From assembly GCF_025318105.1 (NCBI RefSeq), contig NZ_JAOANI010000028.1:434001-498000 (forward strand): a DNA stretch of 64,000 bases, written 5' to 3'. This document shows, piece by piece, positions 7,047-13,210 of the stretch (its first letter is position 1; every line of letters starts with the position of its first letter). A model generated the notes under the pieces. That model saw nothing but the letters and a program-made list of their open reading frames with translations, searched no databases and was not told the DNA's origin. Both the position numbers and the translations under genes were made by a program. The DNA is from Venatoribacter pacificus. GTDB lineage: Bacteria; Pseudomonadota; Gammaproteobacteria; Pseudomonadales; Oceanobacteraceae.

Positions 7047-8072
7047 TCAGCTCAGGGCTTCGTCCGGCAGTAAGTCCTGCAGCTGTTCGATACCTTCGAC
7101 CACATCATCGGGCTGATGGAAGTAGGCCACGTGGTACATGGCTTCACCTTCCTGCACCAGCGGGATATTGGTTTTGCCGATAATAATGCCTTCATAGCGT
7201 GAGCGGACTTCATCGAGCACGATGCCGTACGGGTCGCGGATGGTGGCGAGTAATTCCTGCTTCTGTACGCGGTCACCGAGTTCTTTATGGTGCTGCACAA
7301 AGCCACTGTCGGTAGCGCGTTCCCAGGCACTGGTGCGTGCCGTGACCGGCTCCAGCACATGGGATTTTTTCGCCCGGCTGCGCGGCAGCATGCCAAGGTG
7401 GCGCATGACATTAACGGTGCCGCGTTCACCGGCACGGATGCACAGCTCGTCGTAACGCAGGGCTTCGCCGGCTTCGTACAGCAGAATACGCACACCGTGG
7501 TCGGCGGCGGCTTCACGCAGCGAGCCATCGCGCAGGTTGGAATTCAGCAGTACCGGAACACCAAAGGCGCTGGCCATGGCGGCGGTTTCTTCATCGTCGA
7601 GGTTGGCGCGGATCTGCGGCAGGTTCGAGCGGTGAATAGCACCGGTATGAAAGTCGATGCCGTAATCGCATTTGCTGACGATTTCTTCGAGAAACATATT
7701 GGCCATACGCGCCGCCAGCGAGCCTTTTTTACTGCCAGGGAATGAGCGGTTTAAATCGCGGCGGTCGGGCAGGTAACGGCTGTGGTTGATCACGCCATAC
7801 ACGTTGACGATGGGCACGGCAATTAAAGTGCCGCGCAAACTGTTGAGTTTGCGTGAATTGATCAGGCGCTGAATAATTTCGATGCCGTTCAGCTCGTCAC
7901 CATGAATGGCTGCGCTGATAAATAAGGTCGGGCCGGGGCGTTTGCCGCGTTTAACAAACACCGGCATGGAGACGGAGTTGTCTGTGTACAGGCGCCCAAC
8001 GGGTAATTCGACTTTCTGGCTTTCGCCGGGAGCAATGCTGATCCCGGCAATTTCAATACTACGCTTTGGCAT
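7047..8072 (-). CDS. Succinylglutamate desuccinylase/aspartoacylase-family zinc hydrolase
   Basis: A 341-residue M14-like zinc carboxypeptidase-fold enzyme. The zinc ligands are visible as H57 and E60 in AAIHGDELNG and H142 in GIDFHTG; DLNRSFPG (106-113) is the family's substrate-binding block, and LLYEAGE carries the likely catalytic Glu. Family members remove acyl groups from amino acids (AstE, aspartoacylase). This one follows rimK after 20 bases on the same strand and the pair is likely an operon. Such homologues beside rimK are proposed to trim or process glutamate tails added to ribosomal protein S6, which is an inference here. The start has AGGGAAAGC directly before ATG. The C-terminal third resembles a lipoyl-like barrel (GTVNVMRHLGML onwards). 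Confidence 0.87.
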   Translation of the reverse strand: MPKRSIEIAGISIAPGESQKVELPVGRLYTDNSVSMPVFVKRGKRPGPTLFISAAIHGDELNGIEIIQRLINSRKLNSLRGTLIAVPIVNVYGVINHSRYLPDRRDLNRSFPGSKKGSLAARMANMFLEEIVSKCDYGIDFHTGAIHRSNLPQIRANLDDEETAAMASAFGVPVLLNSNLRDGSLREAAADHGVRILLYEAGEALRYDELCIRAGERGTVNVMRHLGMLPRSRAKKSHVLEPVTARTSAWERATDSGFVQHHKELGDRVQKQELLATIRDPYGIVLDEVRSRYEGIIIGKTNIPLVQEGEAMYHVAYFHQPDDVVEGIEQLQDLLPDEALS

Positions 8073-8092
8073 GCTTTCCCTAATAACCTTGA

Positions 8093-8995
8093 TTAACCCT
8101 GACCACGGGTTTTTGTACTGCCGCTGGCGGATTTTTCCAGAAACTGGAAAACCATGCCGGCAACGTCTTTACCGGTAGCGCTTTCAATACCTTCCAGACC
8201 GGGAGAGGAGTTGACTTCCATCACCACCGGACCGTTGTTGGAACGCAGAATGTCTACGCCACACATGTTCAGGCCCATGGCTTTGGCAGCGTCGATGGCG
8301 GTTTTACGTTCCGCCGCCGATAACCGTACGATTTCGGCACTGCCACCACGGTGCAGGTTGGAGCGGAATTCACCTTCGGCAGCCTGGCGCTTCATGGCGG
8401 CGACGACTTTGCCGCCAACCACTAAACAGCGGATATCGGCACCGCCGGCTTCTTTAATAAATTCCTGCACCAGAATGTTGGCGTTCAGACCCATAAAGGC
8501 TTCGATGATGCTTTCTGCCGCTTTTTTGGTATCAGCCAGCACCACGCCGATGCCCTGTGTACCTTCCAGCAACTTTATCACCAGCGGCGCGCCGCCGACG
8601 TTTTTGATCAGGTCTTCAACGTTATCCGGGCGGTGGGCAAAACCGGTACGCGGCAGGCCGATGCCCTTGCGTGACAGCAATTGCAGCGAGCGCAGTTTGT
8701 CGCGCGAGCGGCTGATGGCGACCGATTCGTTAATGGAGTAAGTGCCCATCATTTCAAACTGACGCACCACCGCCGTACCGTAAAAGGTAACCGAGGCACC
8801 AATGCGCGGAATCACCGCATCGTACTGTGGCAGGGCGCCACCTTTATAACGCACCGTCGGTTTGTTACTGGTGATGTCCATGTAGCAGTGCAGGGTGTCG
8901 ATGATATCGACCTCATGCCCACGCTGCTCCCCCGCTTCTTTCAGACGACGGGTCGAATAAAGATTGGGATTACGGGAAAGAATGGCGATGCGCAT
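8093..8995 (-). CDS. rimK: Ribosomal protein S6--L-glutamate ligase
   Basis: A 300-residue ATP-grasp ligase that adds glutamate residues to the C-terminus of ribosomal protein S6 and can make poly-alpha-glutamate. It is close to E. coli RimK along its length: MRIAILSR at the start, AVIPRIG, ESVAISRSRDKLRSLQLL, the ATP-grasp core GGAPLVIKLLEGTQGIGVV, QEFIKEAGGADIRCLVVG, FRSNLHRGG, and the metal-binding EVNSSPGLEGIE. The length matches (E. coli, 300). It is first in a pair with the aspartoacylase-like gene, 20 bases apart. There is no strong Shine-Dalgarno sequence before the ATG at 8993-8995. Confidence 0.95.
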   Translation of the reverse strand: MRIAILSRNPNLYSTRRLKEAGEQRGHEVDIIDTLHCYMDITSNKPTVRYKGGALPQYDAVIPRIGASVTFYGTAVVRQFEMMGTYSINESVAISRSRDKLRSLQLLSRKGIGLPRTGFAHRPDNVEDLIKNVGGAPLVIKLLEGTQGIGVVLADTKKAAESIIEAFMGLNANILVQEFIKEAGGADIRCLVVGGKVVAAMKRQAAEGEFRSNLHRGGSAEIVRLSAAERKTAIDAAKAMGLNMCGVDILRSNNGPVVMEVNSSPGLEGIESATGKDVAGMVFQFLEKSASGSTKTRGQG

Positions 8996-9085
8996 AGCGG
9001 AGTCCGGAGGCTGAAAATAAAGCGCTTAGTCTGCGCCGCCGGATGGCAAATGTCATCATAGGCAGAAAAAGATAGTTGCCCCGGA

Positions 9086-9115
9086 GCAGAGGCAGGCGCT
9101 GGGCATTGCCTCTGC
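9086..9115 (-). terminator. Hairpin past the ppiC stop codon
   Basis: GCAGAGGCA (9086-9094) and TGCCTCTGC (9107-9115) are perfect 9-base arms separated by 12 bases, one base past the ppiC stop. A run of five T appears on the minus strand only about 16 bases beyond the hairpin, so it is an imperfect intrinsic terminator or an mRNA-end stabiliser. Confidence 0.55.
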
Positions 9116-9116
9116 C

Positions 9117-9395
9117 TCAGTTACGGTAAATAGTCTCGATCAGGTGGTAGCCAAAACGGGTTTTAACCGGCCCCTGAACTTTCAGTAATGGCCCTTTGAA
9201 CACCACATCGTCAAAGGCTTTGACCATTTCACCTTTATTGAACTCACCCAGGCTGCCGCCGTTTTTCTTACTCGGGCATTGTGAGTGTTGTTTTGCCAGC
9301 TTGCTGAAGTCGGCTCCTTTGTCGAGCAATTGCTTCAGTTTGTCGGCTTCTTCTTTGGTTTTTACCAGAATATGGCGGGCACAGGCGCGGGGCAT
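9117..9395 (-). CDS. ppiC: Parvulin-type peptidyl-prolyl cis-trans isomerase
   Basis: A 92-residue single-domain parvulin, the same size as E. coli PpiC (93). It accelerates cis-trans isomerisation of peptide bonds before proline in the cytoplasm. Family features are ARHILVKTKEEAD at the N-terminus, FSKLAKQHSQCPSKKNGGSLG with the conserved C-P-S-x-x-x-G-G-x-L-G block, and the C-terminal RFGYHLIE. There is no signal peptide. The start has GAGGTAAGT directly before ATG. It is divergent from upp, with about 125 bases between them that must hold both promoters. Confidence 0.93.
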   Translation of the reverse strand: MPRACARHILVKTKEEADKLKQLLDKGADFSKLAKQHSQCPSKKNGGSLGEFNKGEMVKAFDDVVFKGPLLKVQGPVKTRFGYHLIETIYRN

Positions 9396-9519
9396 ACTTA
9401 CCTCGGATTCAGTCTATCAGGCCAATCTGACCATTCGGTTAAATTTTGCGTCGCGCAGGATCAGGTGCTGTGCGAAAATTGCGCCCGTTATTGTACCCGA
9501 AAGACAGAATGAGGCATGC

Positions 9520-10146
9520 ATGAGCGTACATGAGATCCGCCACCCCCTGGTGCAGCATAAAATTGGTTTGATGCGATCCAAATCAATGAGCACCCGCACC
9601 TTCCGCCAACTGGCGGCTGAAGTCGGCAACCTGCTGACCTACGAAGCAACCAAAGATATGGAATTGGAAACCTACACCCTGGATGGCTGGTGTGGTCCGG
9701 TTGAAGCGGAGCGGATTCGCGGCAAAAAAATCACCGTAGTACCGATTCTGCGCGCCGGTCTGGGCATGCTGGACGGCGTGCTGGAGCTGGTGCCAAGTGC
9801 CAAGATCAGCGTTGTTGGTTTATACCGCGATGAAGAAACCCTGGAGCCGGTGAGCTACTTCGACAAACTGGCCGGTGACATCGACCAGCGTATGTCATTG
9901 ATTGTTGATCCGATGCTGGCGACTGGCGGTTCGATGGTGGCAACCATCGACCTGTTAAAGCAGGCCGGTTGTACCAGTATTCGTGCGCTGGTGCTGGTGG
10001 CCGCACCGGAAGGTATTAAAAAGGTTCAGGATGCGCACCCGGATGTGGATATTTATACCGCATCGGTGGACAGCCATCTGAATGAGCAGGGGTACATTAT
10101 CCCTGGCTTGGGCGATGCCGGTGACAAGATCTTCGGCACGAAATAA
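9520..10146 (+). CDS. upp: Uracil phosphoribosyltransferase
   Basis: A 208-residue enzyme, the same length as E. coli Upp, that converts uracil and PRPP to UMP in pyrimidine salvage. The start MSVHEIRHPLVQHKIGLMR and the PRPP-binding loop DPMLATGGSMVA are diagnostic, and the C-terminal uracil-binding PGLGDAGDKIFGTK is intact. The frame is open upstream to 9196, but those residues overlap ppiC in antisense and do not match the family, so ATG at 9520 is chosen (GAGG lies five bases upstream). It is followed after 20 bases by uraA, forming the classical uracil uptake and salvage operon. Confidence 0.97.
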   Translation: MSVHEIRHPLVQHKIGLMRSKSMSTRTFRQLAAEVGNLLTYEATKDMELETYTLDGWCGPVEAERIRGKKITVVPILRAGLGMLDGVLELVPSAKISVVGLYRDEETLEPVSYFDKLAGDIDQRMSLIVDPMLATGGSMVATIDLLKQAGCTSIRALVLVAAPEGIKKVQDAHPDVDIYTASVDSHLNEQGYIIPGLGDAGDKIFGTK

Positions 10147-10166
10147 TTAAAATCAGGGGAGTTTCT

Positions 10167-11465
10167 ATGCGGGACAATACAGAAGATCTGTATCGCGGCT
10201 GGCGTATGCTGCTGGCGGGCATGCAAATGCTGTTTGTGGCCTTCGGCGCACTGGTGCTGGTGCCGCTGATTACTGGCCTCGATCCGAGTGTGGCGCTGTT
10301 TACCGCCGGTATCGGTACGCTGATTTTTCAGTTCACCACCAAGCGTTCAGTACCGGTATTTCTGGCGTCATCTTTTGCCTTTATTGCGCCGATTCTGTTC
10401 AGCGTACAGACCTGGGGAATGGCGGCGACCATGGGTGCGCTGTTCTGTGCCGGATTGGTATACGTTGCCTTGTCGGCTGTGGTTGCTGTCCGTGGTCCTG
10501 GCTTCCTGCATCGTTTACTGCCGCCGGTGGTTACCGGTCCGATCATTATGGTGATTGGTCTGGGCTTAGCTCCTATCGCGGTGAATATGGCGATGGGTAA
10601 AGCCGGTGATGCGTCGGCGGAACTGTTCCCCTATGCCGATGCTATGTGGGTATCGATGCCTGCCCTTATTACCACGTTGCTGGTGGCCACTCTGGCGAAA
10701 GGTATTTTCCGTCTGGTGCCGATTCTGGCGGGTGTGGCGGTGGGTTACACCATTGCGGCGTTTACTGGTATGGTCGATCTGACTGCCGTGGATGCCAGCC
10801 CATGGGTTAAGTTACCGCAGTTTGTGACGCCGGAATTTCAGCTCGCGGCCATTCTGTTCATGATTCCGGTGGCGATTGCTCCGGCGATTGAACACGTAGG
10901 TGATGTACTGGCGATCGGCAGTGTGACCGGTAAAAACTACGTCCAGAAACCAGGCCTGCACCGCACTTTGCTGGGCGATGGTTTAGCCACTTCTGCGGCG
11001 TCTTTGTTTGGTGGGCCGCCAAATACTACCTACTCCGAAGTCACCGGTGCGGTGATGCTGACCAAAGCCTTTAACCCGGTCGTCATGACCTGGGCGGCGG
11101 TGTTTGCCATTGTGCTGGCATTCGTGGCCAAGTTTGGTGTGCTGCTGCAGACCATTCCGACGCCGGTGATGGGCGGTATTATGATTCTGCTGTTCGGCTC
11201 TATTGCCGGTGTTGGCATGAACATCCTGATCAAAGCCAAAGTCGATATGAGCGCGCAGCGCAATCTGGTGATTGTGGCGACCACGCTGGTATTCGGTATT
11301 GGTGGTATGGCAATCGGCTCTTCCGAGTTCCACCTGCAGGGCGTCAGCCTGTGTGGTGTGGTGGCGATTGTGCTGAACCTGCTGTTGCCGCATGAAAAAG
11401 CCGACGCTGAAGACCTGCATGAAGAGCAGGAAATTGTGGAAGATATTCTGGAACACAGTAAATAA
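10167..11465 (+). CDS. uraA: Uracil:proton symporter
   Basis: A 432-residue NCS2-family permease with about 14 hydrophobic segments, close in length to E. coli UraA (429). It brings uracil into the cell for Upp. Family motifs include the QMLFVAFGALVLVPLITGL start of helix 1, the EHVGDVLAIG motif with the substrate-binding Glu of helix 8, and the helix 10 region NTTYSEVTGAVMLTKAFNP. A GGGGAG site sits six bases before the ATG. The acidic, Glu-rich C-terminal tail (EDLHEEQEIVEDIL) is cytoplasmic. It ends at a strong terminator shared with the convergent TonB-like gene. Confidence 0.95.
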   Translation: MRDNTEDLYRGWRMLLAGMQMLFVAFGALVLVPLITGLDPSVALFTAGIGTLIFQFTTKRSVPVFLASSFAFIAPILFSVQTWGMAATMGALFCAGLVYVALSAVVAVRGPGFLHRLLPPVVTGPIIMVIGLGLAPIAVNMAMGKAGDASAELFPYADAMWVSMPALITTLLVATLAKGIFRLVPILAGVAVGYTIAAFTGMVDLTAVDASPWVKLPQFVTPEFQLAAILFMIPVAIAPAIEHVGDVLAIGSVTGKNYVQKPGLHRTLLGDGLATSAASLFGGPPNTTYSEVTGAVMLTKAFNPVVMTWAAVFAIVLAFVAKFGVLLQTIPTPVMGGIMILLFGSIAGVGMNILIKAKVDMSAQRNLVIVATTLVFGIGGMAIGSSEFHLQGVSLCGVVAIVLNLLLPHEKADAEDLHEEQEIVEDILEHSK

Positions 11466-11501
11466 GCTGTCGTTTCTTTTTATCTGCATTATCCGCAGAA
11501 A

Positions 11502-11527
11502 AATGGCCGCATATGCGGCCATTTTTT
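11502..11527. terminator. Bidirectional intrinsic terminator
   Basis: AATGGCCGC-ATAT-GCGGCCATT forms a perfect 9-bp stem, followed by six T on the plus strand and preceded by A residues that read as T on the minus strand. It ends upp-uraA from the left and the TonB-like gene from the right. Confidence 0.9.
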
Positions 11528-11556
11528 ATGGGCTGTGTTCAGGGCATACAGCTGCG

Positions 11557-12315
11557 TTATTGCAGGGTGCGGATGGTCGGGCGGAAGGTATACGACGCTG
11601 GTAATTCATCCGGCACTCTGGGGTAGGGGTTAGCGGCCAGTGCGGCTTTGATCGCCCAGTCGTCCATTACCGGATCACCGCTGGAGCGGATAACCCGCAC
11701 GTTGGTGGCGACCTGGCGGTAACTTAAGGTCAGCTCCAGCCTTACACTGCCGGTAAATTGTGCCGGTGCAATTACCCGTTCGCGCAGGTGCGCGAGCAGT
11801 TTCTGCTGATAGCTGCGCTCCAGCGGATCGGCTGATAAATCTTCTTTTTCAGTGACCAGTCCGCTTTGTTTCTGGCTCGGTTGTTGCGCTGTCTGTGCGG
11901 TTGACTGCTGCGTTGGTTGTGGTGCGGATTGCGGCTCAGGTACTGGCTTCTGGGGTTGTTGTTTGGCGGTTTCTGTTTTTGCCTGAGGCTGCTTCTGACT
12001 CTGCTCCGGAGCCGCGTTGTGTTTAACAGCTTCGCTTTGGCTTTGAGTCACTTCCTGAGTCGGGACTGTCTGAACCTGAGCTTTCGGCACCTGAGCTGGC
12101 GATTCATCTTGCAAGGTCCGGGCGCTTATTTGTGGCTGGCGCAGTTCGGCATTAATTACGGGTTGCGTCTGTGCCGGTGTCAGCCGAACAGAGAAAGGCG
12201 CCGACAGCAGCAGGGCATGCAGCAACAACGAGATAGCCACAGCCAGCAGCAAACGCTGGTAGTGTCTCCGCTTCGGTACCGGGAGTTTGCTAAAAAACCC
12301 TTCTGCCACAATCAC
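11557..12315 (-). CDS. TonB-family C-terminal domain protein
   Basis: A 252-residue protein with TonB architecture: a short cytoplasmic N-terminus, one membrane anchor (residues about 21-40), a long Pro/Gln/Lys-rich periplasmic linker (about 50-150), and a C-terminal domain (about 160-250) with YQQKLLAHLRERVIAP and the LELTLSYRQVATNVRVIRSSG block that pairs with TonB boxes of outer-membrane receptors. It probably passes proton-motive force from ExbB/ExbD to receptors, or is a TolA/TonB-like adaptor. No exbB or exbD adjoins it. The start is GTG (12313-12315) with TAGG just upstream. It is divergent from the peroxiredoxin gene. Confidence 0.85.
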   Translation of the reverse strand: MIVAEGFFSKLPVPKRRHYQRLLLAVAISLLLHALLLSAPFSVRLTPAQTQPVINAELRQPQISARTLQDESPAQVPKAQVQTVPTQEVTQSQSEAVKHNAAPEQSQKQPQAKTETAKQQPQKPVPEPQSAPQPTQQSTAQTAQQPSQKQSGLVTEKEDLSADPLERSYQQKLLAHLRERVIAPAQFTGSVRLELTLSYRQVATNVRVIRSSGDPVMDDWAIKAALAANPYPRVPDELPASYTFRPTIRTLQ

Positions 12316-12503
12316 TTACCTACGTTATAGCCAATTACTATGGCATTGATTGGGAAAACTTATCGAGACCTTTATTCTCCGCTGGCGGCGGTATGCTTAG
12401 CCGGGAGCGCGTTGTATGATACTCGCTCTTTATACTCTGGCTGTGCCGCTGGCATTGTCAGGATAATACCGATAATTTTCAGAACTCACAGGGAGTAACA
12501 AAC

Positions 12504-13106
12504 ATGAGCGTACTGGTAGGTAAAAAAGCACCCGACTTTACCGTTCCGGCTGTATTGGGCAACGGCACCATCGTTGATTCATACAACTTCGCAGAAGCAA
12601 CCAAAGGCAAATACGCTCTTGTGTTCTTCTATCCACTGGATTTCACCTTCGTATGTCCGTCTGAGCTGATCGCTCTGGACCACCGTATGGCTAAGTTTGA
12701 AGAACTGGGTGTTGAAGTGATTTCTGTATCCATCGATTCTCACTTCACTCACAACGCATGGCGTAACACACCGGTCGCCAAAGGCGGTATCGGTGAAGTT
12801 AAGTACACCATGGCAGCTGACGTTGACCACGGTATCTGTAAAGCCTACGACGTAGAAACTGCCGGTGGCGTTGCACTGCGTGGCGCTTTCCTGATCGATA
12901 AAGAGGGCCTGGTACGTGCGGCCAACATCAACGACCTGCCACTGGGCCGTAACATTGATGAGCTGGTACGTCTGGTTGAAGCTCTGCAATTCCACGAAGC
13001 GCACGGCGAAGTTTGCCCGGCTGGCTGGAACAAAGGCGACAAAGGTATGGACGCATCTCCTGAAGGTGTTGCCAAGTACCTGGCAGAAGAAGCCGGCAAA
13101 CTGTAA
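12504..13106 (+). CDS. Typical 2-Cys peroxiredoxin (AhpC/Prx1 type)
   Basis: A 200-residue thiol peroxidase that reduces hydrogen peroxide and organic hydroperoxides. The peroxidatic Cys is C51 in FYPLDFTFVCPSE and the resolving Cys is C171 in GEVCPAGW, so it is a typical 2-Cys enzyme acting as dimers or decamers. A third Cys, C112, lies in HGICKAY. The C-terminal tail after VCP is the longer Prx1-like form, including a GG..RG motif (GGVALRG) and a terminal KYLAEEA helix. There is no ahpF next to it, so reduction by thioredoxin is likely. GGGAG lies eight bases before ATG. It faces the haem oxygenase gene and shares a terminator with it. Confidence 0.93.
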   Translation: MSVLVGKKAPDFTVPAVLGNGTIVDSYNFAEATKGKYALVFFYPLDFTFVCPSELIALDHRMAKFEELGVEVISVSIDSHFTHNAWRNTPVAKGGIGEVKYTMAADVDHGICKAYDVETAGGVALRGAFLIDKEGLVRAANINDLPLGRNIDELVRLVEALQFHEAHGEVCPAGWNKGDKGMDASPEGVAKYLAEEAGKL

Positions 13107-13130
13107 GCGCTACGCCTCTTCGCTGTAAAT

Positions 13131-13167
13131 AAAAAAACCGCCGCAGTTTCCTGCGGCGGTTTTTTTT
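13131..13167. terminator. Bidirectional intrinsic terminator
   Basis: ACCGCCGCAG-TTTC-CTGCGGCGGT is a perfect 10-bp stem flanked by seven A on the left and eight T on the right, so it works on both strands. It ends the peroxiredoxin transcript (+) and the haem oxygenase transcript (-). Confidence 0.93.
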
Positions 13168-13210
13168 ATGCTCCTACAGTGGTTACGGCGAACCGCAACC
13201 ACTGACCGGA

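Noticed and set aside
9196..9519. Upstream extension of upp by 108 codons
   Set aside because: It runs antisense through ppiC and the family start lies exactly at 9520 with a ribosome-binding site.
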